Assembly: GCA_018660835.1 (NCBI GenBank)
Contig: JABJJN010000076.1
Coordinates: 1 to 64,000 of the forward strand
Length of the DNA stretch: 64,000 nt
Direction: 5' to 3'
Source of the DNA: Gemmatimonadota bacterium
Lineage (GTDB): Bacteria; Latescibacterota; UBA2968; UBA8231
Positions 28,001 through 35,938 of the stretch are shown here, piece by piece. How positions within the stretch are numbered: the first letter of the stretch is position 1; each line of letters starts with the position of its first letter. The notes beneath the pieces were generated by a model. The model made no database searches. It was not told the DNA's origin and saw nothing but the letters and a program-made list of their open reading frames with translations. A program made the translations under genes and the position numbers.

Positions 28001-28485
28001 GGACCGCTGTTTATCCAGGAAGTTTCGATCCGATCACGCTTGGTCACTTGAATATCATCGAGCGTGCTGTGGACATGTTCGACTCTCTCGTGATTCTGTT
28101 GGCGATCAATCCGGGCAAGCAGTCGCTTTTTTCGGCTGAGGAGAATACGGAGATGATTCGCGAAGTGACATCTGCGTGGCCGCAGGTGAAGATCGATCAG
28201 ACGCATGGGTTACTCGTCGACTATGCTCGCAAGAATGACATCCATCTCGCTGTGCGCGGGTTACGGGCGGTGACCGATTTCGAGGCAGAGTTCTCCATGG
28301 CACTGACGAATCGCAGTCTGTGGGAAGAATTTGATACGGTCTATCTGATGACGAGTGCCGAATACATGTATCTGCGATCTTCGACGGTCAAGCAGATCGC
28401 TGAGTATGGGGGAGATGTATCGGGATTTGTGCCGCCAAATGTAGCGGCGCGATTGCGCGAAAAATTCGTCCCAGGCGGTGAGTGA
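27997..28485 (+). CDS. coaD: Phosphopantetheine adenylyltransferase
   Basis: This enzyme catalyses the penultimate step of coenzyme A synthesis, transferring AMP from ATP to 4'-phosphopantetheine. It is a 162-residue nucleotidyltransferase with YPGSFDPITLGHL (6-18), including the ATP-binding T/HxGH-type motif, VRGLRAVTDFEAEF (about 87-100), and YMYLRSSTVKQIAEYGGDVSGF. The length is normal. The start ATG overlaps the preceding stop by ATGA. The obgE start follows 3 bases after its stop. Confidence 0.97.
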   Translation: MRTAVYPGSFDPITLGHLNIIERAVDMFDSLVILLAINPGKQSLFSAEENTEMIREVTSAWPQVKIDQTHGLLVDYARKNDIHLAVRGLRAVTDFEAEFSMALTNRSLWEEFDTVYLMTSAEYMYLRSSTVKQIAEYGGDVSGFVPPNVAARLREKFVPGGE

Positions 28486-28488
28486 ACC

Positions 28489-29553
28489 ATGTTCATAGAT
28501 GAAGTCTCTCTCACTCTCACCTCCGGCGCAGGTGGCGATGGATGTATGAGCTTTCGCCGCGAGAAATTTGTCCCCCGCGGTGGGCCGGATGGCGGCGATG
28601 GAGGCGATGGTGGTCATGTTATTCTGTACACGGACGACAAACTTTCTACCCTTGTAGATCTGCGGTATCGACCGAAGATTGCCGCCGATCGAGGTGGCCA
28701 TGGCAAGGGCAAGAAGCTGACCGGTGCTCGTGGTGAGAATGCGGTCATTCGAGTCCCACCGGGAACGCAGGTGCGCGATGACGAGGGTGGCATCGTGGCT
28801 GATCTACTGACCCCCGGGGACGAACTGGTCTTGCTCAAAGGTGGTCGTGGTGGCAGGGGCAATGCCCGCTTCGCTACTTCGACGGATCAAGCCCCCCGTC
28901 GTGCAGATCGCGGACGCCCAGGTCGCGAGACGGTGGTTCATCTCGAACTGAAACTTCTGGCCGACATTGGCCTGGTAGGTTTTCCAAATGCCGGAAAGTC
29001 CACGTTGTTGTCGCGCGTATCGGCGGCCCACCCAAAGATCGCCGACTACCCCTTTACCACCCTCGAACCAAATCTCGGTATCGTTCGATTCGGTGAGTTC
29101 GACAGCTTTGTCCTGGCTGATCTACCGGGGATTATCGAGGGGGCGCACGAGGGGAAGGGGCTCGGTATCCGGTTTCTGAAGCACATTGAACGCACACGAA
29201 TCCTGTTGTTCGCTCTCGACGCAACGGGGGACGATCAGGCCGAGCAATTCGAAGCACTGCGCAAAGAATTGGGAAGTTTCAATCCTGCACTGCTCGAGAA
29301 GCCGCTGGCACTTGCTTACACGAAGGCGGATTTGCTCACGGCCCAGCAGGCAGAAGAGTTCACCAATCCTCTCGCCGACCTTGGACTGCATCACTTCCTC
29401 ATCTCAGCCGTATCCGGCTATGGTCTCGATCAACTTGTACAGGCCCTCGGCAGCCAGGTTTCTTTGCAGCGCCAGCATTCCAAGGAACTGCTTGATGACG
29501 AGTCTCTCGATGATGATTCTCGAGAGGATTGCGACCTGGCAACTGGCAACTGA
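28489..29553 (+). CDS. obgE: GTPase ObgE/CgtA
   Basis: This is an essential GTPase of ribosome assembly and stress signalling. The N-terminal Obg domain is glycine-rich (SFRREKFVPRGGPDGGDGGDGG, about 17-40). The G domain has the P-loop GFPNAGKST (163-171), switch residues in YPFTTLEP, DLPG and a G4-like YTKAD. The C-terminal tail is short and acidic (DDESLDDDSREDCD). The ATG start lies 3 bases after the coaD stop. Its stop overlaps the dprA start (TGATG). Confidence 0.97.
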   Translation: MFIDEVSLTLTSGAGGDGCMSFRREKFVPRGGPDGGDGGDGGHVILYTDDKLSTLVDLRYRPKIAADRGGHGKGKKLTGARGENAVIRVPPGTQVRDDEGGIVADLLTPGDELVLLKGGRGGRGNARFATSTDQAPRRADRGRPGRETVVHLELKLLADIGLVGFPNAGKSTLLSRVSAAHPKIADYPFTTLEPNLGIVRFGEFDSFVLADLPGIIEGAHEGKGLGIRFLKHIERTRILLFALDATGDDQAEQFEALRKELGSFNPALLEKPLALAYTKADLLTAQQAEEFTNPLADLGLHHFLISAVSGYGLDQLVQALGSQVSLQRQHSKELLDDESLDDDSREDCDLATGN

Positions 29554-30683
29554 TGACTGATTCTGTCAGCAAACTGGAGCATGAGGCACTGCTCGCTCTA
29601 GGTCATCTGCCGCAGATTGGCCCGACTCGCGGACGGCGTCTCATTCACCTGTGTGGATCCGCTCAGCAGGCGCTTGCGGCCCCCACGGCCGTGTGGGAAG
29701 AAGCGTTGGGTCAGGCCTTTGTGCAGCGCCTCCAGCGACACGTACACCAGCCGAATTCGATTCGTTGGTCTCAGGAAGAATTGCGCAGACTTGCTGATCT
29801 GGGTGGCGAGTTGATCGGTTGGGGAGACGCCGACTATCCGAGTTGGCTCGCTCAAATCGATGCCCCTCCTCTGGCGTTGTATGCCCTGGGGAACCGGCAG
29901 CTACTACAATCTCCGGCGGTTGCCATCGTCGGTTCGCGGCGTTGCAGTAGTTACGGGCGGCGTGCCTCCGTGCAGTTGGCCGAGGATCTGGCAGGGCGTG
30001 GAATCACCATCGTCAGTGGCCTCGCACGAGGAATCGACGGTGCGGCACACGAAGGAGCGCTGCGAGTTGGCGGCGCCACGATCGGTGTACTCGGCTGCGG
30101 CGTGGATGTTACCTATCCGCGTGAACACAGAGGTCTGCAGCAGCAGGTCCAACGCGATGGACTCCTATTGGCCGAAGCGCCCATGGGAACGCCTCCTGAA
30201 GGTCGTGGTTTTCCGAAGCGCAACCGAATCGTGAGCGGTCTTGCTCTGGCGGTCATCGTCGTCGAGGCGCCACAGCGAAGCGGGGCTCTGATGACGGCCC
30301 GCCTGGCACGAGAGCAAGGTCGGGATGTCTTCGCCGTACCGGGGGAGATCACAAATCCACGCTGCGCGGGTTGTCTTGCGTTGCTGCGAGATGGTGCCGG
30401 TCTGGTGCGCACGGCCCAGGATGTGATCGATGAACTGGAAGTACACCTGCCACAGGCAGCGAGTGCAGAGGCAGTACAGTTGTCGCCAGGGGGCGACGAT
30501 TCTGGCGTTGCCGCGTCGGGGGCCACGTTGCTTGATGCGCTGACATCCGGTGAGCACGGCGTCGAGTCGCTGGCGCGACAAGTGGGACAATCTATCGATG
30601 TCGTGCAGCAGGCACTGTTGCGGCTCGAATTGTCGGGTCACGTTGTGCGCCTGCCAGGGCAGCGATACGCCCGGGCCAGCTAG
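29553..30683 (+). CDS. dprA: DNA-processing protein DprA
   Basis: DprA loads RecA onto incoming single-stranded DNA during natural transformation. It has about 376 residues: an N-terminal helix-hairpin-helix-like region (LPQIGPTRGRRLIHLCG), a Rossmann-fold core with VAIVGSRRCSSYGRR, IVSGLARGIDGAAHEGAL and GCGVDVTYPREHR, and the FPKRNRIVSGL and GALMTARLAREQGRDVFAVPG motifs. A winged-helix C-terminus ends about GHVVRLPGQRY. Its start overlaps the obgE stop. With the ComEA-like and Pil-like genes upstream it supports natural competence. Confidence 0.96.
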   Translation: MTDSVSKLEHEALLALGHLPQIGPTRGRRLIHLCGSAQQALAAPTAVWEEALGQAFVQRLQRHVHQPNSIRWSQEELRRLADLGGELIGWGDADYPSWLAQIDAPPLALYALGNRQLLQSPAVAIVGSRRCSSYGRRASVQLAEDLAGRGITIVSGLARGIDGAAHEGALRVGGATIGVLGCGVDVTYPREHRGLQQQVQRDGLLLAEAPMGTPPEGRGFPKRNRIVSGLALAVIVVEAPQRSGALMTARLAREQGRDVFAVPGEITNPRCAGCLALLRDGAGLVRTAQDVIDELEVHLPQAASAEAVQLSPGGDDSGVAASGATLLDALTSGEHGVESLARQVGQSIDVVQQALLRLELSGHVVRLPGQRYARAS

Positions 30684-30706
30684 CACGGTCAGTTAGCTCC
30701 GATCAG

Positions 30707-30889
30707 CTACTTCCGGTTGGGGGCCGACTCGATCTGCATCAGTTCACCCTCGCCCGCCGCATTCGCAGCACATCCACCGCAGCTTCCGCTCGTCTCTGAG
30801 CCATGAGGGCTGAAGGCACGCCACAGGTGCACGACACTCCAACCTATCAAGAGGTAGACGGCCAGAGTCTGCCAGTCGATGGAAGTCAT
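30707..30889 (-). CDS. FeoB-associated Cys-rich membrane protein
   Basis: This is a 60-residue single-helix protein: hydrophobic TLAVYLLIGWSVVHLWRAF, then a cytoplasmic tail with GSCGGCAANAAG. This is the layout of the small Cys-rich proteins often encoded after feoB, which may bind iron or aid FeoB. The start overlaps the feoB stop by ATGA, so it is translationally coupled. The tail converges on dprA with 23 bases between. Confidence 0.82.
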   Translation of the reverse strand: MTSIDWQTLAVYLLIGWSVVHLWRAFSPHGSETSGSCGGCAANAAGEGELMQIESAPNRK

Positions 30890-33087
30890 CCGAGCCCTCC
30901 TGCGCCCCATCCCATGTACTCGGCCGTTTGATAGACGATGAAGGCGCCGATGTATGCCAGTGCCGTCATATAGCCGAATGAGAGTCCGACCCAGCCCCAG
31001 GAGCCCATTTCTCGCCGGATAACAGCCAGGGTCGAAGTACACTGTGCGCAGAGAGCGAAAAAGACCATCACCGACAGGGCAACGGGCGTATCAACGGGTT
31101 CACCATCGGCACCAGGTGACGTTCGCAGAGCAGATCGCAGATCCTGCGATGTTTCGTCCGTATCCCCTCCCAGGCTGTAGATCGTGCCGAGGGTGGAAAT
31201 AATCAACTCTCGCGCGGGAAAGGAGGCGAGGGCAGCCATGCCCAACTGCCAGTCCCAGCCAAGAGGACGCACGACCGGTTCAATGAAATGCCCCGCCTGA
31301 CCCAGGTAAGAGGCCTCTAGCAGAGCCGTGGATTCGGCGTGATCGATTGCCCTGAGGATGTCGACACGTGTTTGATCGGGAAACCGTTCGGCTGTCTGAC
31401 GCCGTTTGTCGAATTCATCCGTGATCTCGACAGAATGCGGGTAGTAGGCGAGGGCCCACATGATGATTGTGGCGGCAAGAATGATACTGCCGGCGCGAAC
31501 GACGAATTCCCGACTATTCAGATAGACCCGCATGAGTACGACCTTGGGCACGGGCCATTTGTACGATGGCAGCTCGATGAGGAAGGGCGTCGACTCGCCA
31601 CGAAGCAAGGTTCGGCGCAGGAGCATCGCGACCGGTATGGCAACACCCGCACCCACACCATACATCGCCAACAGGGTCAGCCCCTGCAATCCGAGCCAAC
31701 TACCCAGAACCGGTCGGTCGGGTATAAAGGCAGCGATAAACAACACATACACAGGTAGCCGCGCGGAGCAACTCATCAGAGGCGCCACAAGGATCGTTAC
31801 ATAGCGATCGCGCCGGTCGGAGATCGCCCGAGCCGCCAGGATACCCGGCACGGCGCAGGCAAAACTCGAGAGCATGGGAATAAAGGACCGTCCGGACAAT
31901 CCACAGAAACGCAGCAAGCGGTCCATCATCATTGCGGCTCGAGCCATGTAACCACAGTCCTCGAGGAGGGAGATGATGAGAAAGAGGATGGCGATCTGTG
32001 GCAGAAAAATGAGGACACCACCCACACCGGCAATCACTCCATCCACAACGAGACTCTGTAGCGGTCCTTCACTGATCAGACTGCCGACACTGTCGCCAAG
32101 TTGGCCGAAGAGTCGGTCAATGGCGTCCATCAGAGGTGCGGACCAGGTGAAGATGCCCTGAAAGGTGGCGGCGCTGATCAGGAGAAACACGGCCAGTCCG
32201 GCGATGCGGTGCGTCAGGACACGATCGATTCGATCGGAGTGTCGGGGACGCAGTGTCTCATCTCCCCGCAATGTATCAGCGACGATTTCTGCAATCCACG
32301 CGTAGCGAGCCTCACTCTCGACGGAGGACAGAGGTCCGTCGGCGTGGATTGTTTCGCGCAGTTCGGCGATACGAAGGCGAAGCGGTTGGCCTTCTGTCGC
32401 GATGGCTCGCCGCTCGAGATGGCCGTCGACGTCGACGAGGACACGCAAGGCTTCAACGGAACTGTTGAAGGACGCGTCGTCGCCCCTGCAAAGCTCACCA
32501 GCTGCTGCGATCAATCCCTTCGGCAGATGTGTCTGAGTCGGTTCTGGACGATCGCGCTGCAGAGCGGCATCGATGGCATGGATGAGATCGTCGATCCCTG
32601 TTCCACGGTGTGATGTGAGGGGGACGATCGGTATTCCAAGTCGCGACGACAGAGCGTCTACGTCGACGTGTATATCACGGTCCTGTGCAAGATCCATCAT
32701 GTTGAGGCCGAGAACAACACGATGACCTGTCTCGAGAATCTGAGAAAGCAGGTAGAGATGACGACGAAGGTTGCTGGCGTCGGCGATGGCGACGACCAGG
32801 TCGATCGGCGGCGCACCTTCTTGCTGTCCCAGAAGCACATCGACGGCGATGGCCTCATCTGGTGAGGAGGCAGACAGTGAATATGTGCCGGGCAGATCGA
32901 TGATCTGCGCTTTCCCCGACTGCGGCAATTGGGCCTGACCAGCCGAATACTGCACCGTCACACCGGGGTAGTTGCCGACGCGTTGGGACAGGCCTGTGAG
33001 TGCGTTGAAGAGGGTGGTCTTCCCCGTATTGGGGTTGCCGACGAGCGCAATTGCGTGGCCAGATGTTGGGAGTTGTTCAGACATCAC
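30886..33087 (-). CDS. feoB: Ferrous iron transporter FeoB
   Basis: FeoB imports Fe(II) across the inner membrane. It has 733 residues: an N-terminal G domain with GNPNTGKTTLFN (G1), DLPGTYSL (G3) and NMMD (G4), a helical spacer, and a transmembrane domain with conserved core segments SSFACAVPGILAARAI and LVAPLMSCSARLPVY. Length and motif order match the family. feoA lies 56 bases upstream and the Cys-rich gene overlaps downstream, so the three form an operon. Confidence 0.97.
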   Translation of the reverse strand: MMSEQLPTSGHAIALVGNPNTGKTTLFNALTGLSQRVGNYPGVTVQYSAGQAQLPQSGKAQIIDLPGTYSLSASSPDEAIAVDVLLGQQEGAPPIDLVVAIADASNLRRHLYLLSQILETGHRVVLGLNMMDLAQDRDIHVDVDALSSRLGIPIVPLTSHRGTGIDDLIHAIDAALQRDRPEPTQTHLPKGLIAAAGELCRGDDASFNSSVEALRVLVDVDGHLERRAIATEGQPLRLRIAELRETIHADGPLSSVESEARYAWIAEIVADTLRGDETLRPRHSDRIDRVLTHRIAGLAVFLLISAATFQGIFTWSAPLMDAIDRLFGQLGDSVGSLISEGPLQSLVVDGVIAGVGGVLIFLPQIAILFLIISLLEDCGYMARAAMMMDRLLRFCGLSGRSFIPMLSSFACAVPGILAARAISDRRDRYVTILVAPLMSCSARLPVYVLFIAAFIPDRPVLGSWLGLQGLTLLAMYGVGAGVAIPVAMLLRRTLLRGESTPFLIELPSYKWPVPKVVLMRVYLNSREFVVRAGSIILAATIIMWALAYYPHSVEITDEFDKRRQTAERFPDQTRVDILRAIDHAESTALLEASYLGQAGHFIEPVVRPLGWDWQLGMAALASFPARELIISTLGTIYSLGGDTDETSQDLRSALRTSPGADGEPVDTPVALSVMVFFALCAQCTSTLAVIRREMGSWGWVGLSFGYMTALAYIGAFIVYQTAEYMGWGAGGLG

Positions 33088-33142
33088 AAGCTCAGCCGCT
33101 ACTGCGCTTCAACGATCCGGTCCTGGTTTCCTTTAGTTGCCG

Positions 33143-33442
33143 TCAGGCGACGGCAGGTACGGCGCCAACACGAACAGCGCTGCAATCTTCACGGCGCAGA
33201 GCCAGGCGGGCATCGCCTGTCTGCACGACCAGATGGGCGCCGGTACGCAATACACGAATCAGTGTTCCGGGCAGAATCCCCAATTCGCGCAAACGGGCGG
33301 AGAGTCTGTCCCCACCGGGCAACTCCAGAACGACGGCGTCACAATCCCTACGCCAATCGGACAAGCAAGCCTCTGTCGGTTCACTTGCGTGCTTCTGCGC
33401 TTCGCCGATCGTTACACCCAACACTGTCAAGGTGGCCTTCAA
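33143..33442 (-). CDS. feoA: Ferrous iron transport protein FeoA
   Basis: This is an SH3-like small protein of up to 99 residues that assists FeoB. The family core AVVLELPGGDRLSARLRELGILPGTLIRVL is followed by GAHLVVQTGDARLALRREDCSAVRV, as in FeoA. The start is TTG at 33442 with GAAAG just before it; a later start is possible because the first 30 residues are not typical. A hairpin (33138-33155) overlaps its stop codon and may tune feoB expression, but it lacks a T run. Confidence 0.88.
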   Translation of the reverse strand: MKATLTVLGVTIGEAQKHASEPTEACLSDWRRDCDAVVLELPGGDRLSARLRELGILPGTLIRVLRTGAHLVVQTGDARLALRREDCSAVRVGAVPAVA

Positions 33443-33449
33443 TCTTTCG

Positions 33450-33492
33450 TTTGGTAATCCAAACAGACGGTTGGTACGGCTAAAGATACCAA
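33450..33492. promoter_or_regulatory. Paired inverted repeats upstream of feoA
   Basis: TTTGG-TAAT-CCAAA (33450-33463) and TTGGTA-N10-TACCAA (33471-33492) sit immediately upstream of feoA, in the divergent gap shared with the porin operon. Their position and symmetry fit operator sites for an iron-responsive repressor (Fur or DtxR class). Neither matches a textbook consensus well, so this is a guess from location. Confidence 0.35.
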
Positions 33493-33657
33493 GGTGTCCT
33501 TAAAGCGCAAGCTTGAGGGCAAAATAGCTAACAGCCTCAAATTATCAGTGGTTGCACGATTTCCTGTTGACCAATTTGACCGTCGTGTTTAGGTTGCAGC
33601 TCCAATGTTTGGCATGTGAAACATAAATGATCCAACAAGAACAGGATTAATCGTCAG

Positions 33658-34740
33658 ATGATCAAGTATCTACAGTTCGTGGTCCTGTTTTCAGGATGTG
33701 TCCTCCTGAATACATCCATCGCTGAGGCGCAGCGCTCATCTGTCCCAGGTGGCAGCAATGACAAGCCCCATCTGCGTGGTGGATTCGAAGGGACTGTTCT
33801 TGGTGGCTACATAGATCACGAGCTGTTCTGGACCGACTCCAAAAAGACCTTCGATCAGCACCGCTTTATTCCATTCATCCATGGACAGGTCAGTGATCGA
33901 ATCCACGTGATGGCGGAGATCGAATTCGAACATGGCGGATTGGTCAAAGGCAGTGGCACAAGTGACGGAGAAGTGAAGTTGGAGTTTGCCACGATCGATA
34001 TCGAGTTCGCCGAGTCGATTGTGTATCGCGCCGGTGTGATTCTGTCTCCCCTTGGAAGATTCAATCTGTTGCACGACAGTCCACTCAATGATCTGACAAA
34101 TCGTCCCCTTGTGGCCCGTGCGATCATCCCAACGACCTTGGCTGAGTCAGGGATGGGTCTCCATGGGACCTTATATCCATCAGAAAATGCGCTTGTGGGT
34201 TACGAACTCTATCTCGTAAACGGGTTCAATGAGTCGGCCGCAACCAGCCTGCGCTCGGGGCGCGGCAGTCAGAAGGCCGACAACAACGAAGAGAAGTCAC
34301 TTGTCGGTCGGCTGAATTATTCACCCATGCTCGGCGTAGATCTCGGAGGCTCCTTTCACGTTGGCGCCTATGACGACGCCGGAGAGCATACGCTGGCGAT
34401 TTACGCGGTGGACGGAAATTTCCATCGCGGGCCCCTTGATCTGCGCGGAGAATTCGCCACGGCCAATGTGGATGGAGCTGAAGAGGATGGGCGCTCAGGA
34501 TTCTACGGTCAGGTAGCCTATCACTTCCTGCCAGGTGTCTTGCGGCAGTTTCCGAATTCGACCTTCACTTTCGCCGGTAGATATGATCACATCGATTTGG
34601 GAAATGGCGATGAAACTCGCTACACAGTAGGGGTGAATTTTCGCCCGGAAGAAGAGACGGTGATCAAGTTGGATTACGAGGTGTACGATCGGAATGATGA
34701 CAGCAATGGATTGATTTTCTCCGTCGCTTCCTACTTTTAG
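33658..34740 (+). CDS. Outer-membrane porin, phosphate-selective (OprP/OprO)-like
   Basis: This is a 360-residue beta-barrel protein. A signal peptide (LQFVVLFSGCVLLNTSIAEA) is followed by alternating strands, with HVMAEIEFEHGG, GVILSPLGRFNLLHD and a C-terminal GLIFSVASYF ending in Phe, as outer-membrane barrels do. The PLGRFN region is reminiscent of OprP/OprO-type porins. It faces feoA across a divergent gap and is followed by an FMN-binding protein 15 bases later, so it probably belongs to a four-gene cassette. Confidence 0.75.
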   Translation: MIKYLQFVVLFSGCVLLNTSIAEAQRSSVPGGSNDKPHLRGGFEGTVLGGYIDHELFWTDSKKTFDQHRFIPFIHGQVSDRIHVMAEIEFEHGGLVKGSGTSDGEVKLEFATIDIEFAESIVYRAGVILSPLGRFNLLHDSPLNDLTNRPLVARAIIPTTLAESGMGLHGTLYPSENALVGYELYLVNGFNESAATSLRSGRGSQKADNNEEKSLVGRLNYSPMLGVDLGGSFHVGAYDDAGEHTLAIYAVDGNFHRGPLDLRGEFATANVDGAEEDGRSGFYGQVAYHFLPGVLRQFPNSTFTFAGRYDHIDLGNGDETRYTVGVNFRPEEETVIKLDYEVYDRNDDSNGLIFSVASYF

Positions 34741-34755
34741 TTCATCTTCTAATCC

Positions 34756-35358
34756 ATGGCTAACGTGCGAAATCCGTCCATCCTTATCGCAGTGGCGCTC
34801 TTGTTGTCTGGAACCGGCATCCAAGGCCAGGCAACACCTACGGCGGAGCAGATCGGCTCGGTACAAGTCTACCTCACCGAGACCCAGGCAAGAGACCAGA
34901 TTTTCCCCGATGCCGTGGCCTTTGAGCGCCGTGTTGATCTGCTCGACAGCACCGCCCGCGCTGGCGTCGGGGAGCGCCTGGGGCGACGCATTGAAGATGA
35001 TTCCTTTGCCGTTTATATTGCGCGCGATGCACAGGATCGGCTGTTGGGGTATACGGCAGTCACCGAGCAGGTGGGCAAGTATCGCCCGATCACCTTCATG
35101 GTGGGGGTCAAGCCGGATCTCAGCATTCACGAAGTCGCGGTACTCGTCTATCGCGAGAGTCGCGGCGGCCAGGTGCGACGGTCAAGATTTCTGCGTCAGT
35201 ATCGGGGCAAGGACAGCGACGATTCCATCCGTATCAACCAAGACATTATCAATATCACCGGAGCCACACTGTCCGTGCGTGCCCTCAATTTTGGTGTGCG
35301 CAAGACACTGGCCCTCTTCGAGTTGGTCTATCGCGAGTCGCGTGCTACGAGCCGCTGA
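34756..35358 (+). CDS. Secreted FMN-binding domain protein
   Basis: This is a 200-residue exported protein with a signal peptide (PSILIAVALLLSGTGIQG). It ends with INITGATLSVRALNFGVRK, the [ST]GAT-type site where flavin transferase (ApbE) attaches FMN to a threonine (about residue 171), as in RnfG and NqrC. The body LLGYTAVTEQVGKYRPITFMVGV fits the FMN-binding fold. It probably carries electrons in the periplasm. It lies between a porin and a membrane protein, and no apbE is present in the window. Confidence 0.85.
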   Translation: MANVRNPSILIAVALLLSGTGIQGQATPTAEQIGSVQVYLTETQARDQIFPDAVAFERRVDLLDSTARAGVGERLGRRIEDDSFAVYIARDAQDRLLGYTAVTEQVGKYRPITFMVGVKPDLSIHEVAVLVYRESRGGQVRRSRFLRQYRGKDSDDSIRINQDIINITGATLSVRALNFGVRKTLALFELVYRESRATSR

Positions 35359-35384
35359 CTGCGGTCCAACTCCATCGGCAATCC

Positions 35385-35891
35385 ATGCGTTACTTCACTA
35401 ATCGATCACTCCTTGCTCGCATGGACCTGAATACCAAGTTGATCATGACGTATTTCCTGGTTTTCATGCTTGCTGGTTCCGCGTTTTCCATCTACATGTC
35501 CTACGAACGTACTCGTCTCAACGATGATGGTGCCGTTGCCTATTATGCCGGCGACGAGCAAAACATGCAGTTTCCGAAACAAGCGACGGAGCTGACGGAA
35601 ACAACGCACTTCCATTTCTTTATCATGCCCATCATCTTCCTGACGACGGGTCACCTGTTCTTGATGAGTGCGTGGAGTCAGCGATGGAAGACCTTCGTCA
35701 TCAGTTCTTGTTTCGTCTATATCTGCCTCGATCTGGCCAAGCCCTGGTTGATCCGCTACGGCACTCCCGGTTTCGGCATTCTGGCACCGATTAACTCTGC
35801 CCTGCTTGGAATGACCATGTTGCTTTGTGTCGTGATTCCTCTCTATGAGATGTGGTTTCTCCGCATCGAACGACGGGAACATCCGCACTAG
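35385..35891 (+). CDS. Four-helix membrane protein with conserved-looking histidines
   Basis: This is a 168-residue inner-membrane protein with four predicted helices (about 18-40, 76-98, 103-125, 130-156). The second begins with THFHFF (His75, His77) and has a third His at 90 (TTGHLF), about one helix length further in. Such spacing could ligate heme b or a metal, which would suit electron transfer to the neighbouring FMN protein. This is inference; no named family is recognised. The start is 35385, with ATG 35421 an alternative. Confidence 0.65.
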   Translation: MRYFTNRSLLARMDLNTKLIMTYFLVFMLAGSAFSIYMSYERTRLNDDGAVAYYAGDEQNMQFPKQATELTETTHFHFFIMPIIFLTTGHLFLMSAWSQRWKTFVISSCFVYICLDLAKPWLIRYGTPGFGILAPINSALLGMTMLLCVVIPLYEMWFLRIERREHPH

Positions 35892-35938
35892 CTAACATCG
35901 CAATCAACCACAGTTCGGTGTGTGAACGTGCACGAAAG

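Noticed and set aside
33138-33155. Hairpin at the feoA stop as a terminator
   Set aside because: The 7-bp stem has no T run after it and feoB begins soon after, so it is more likely an incidental or attenuating structure than a terminator.
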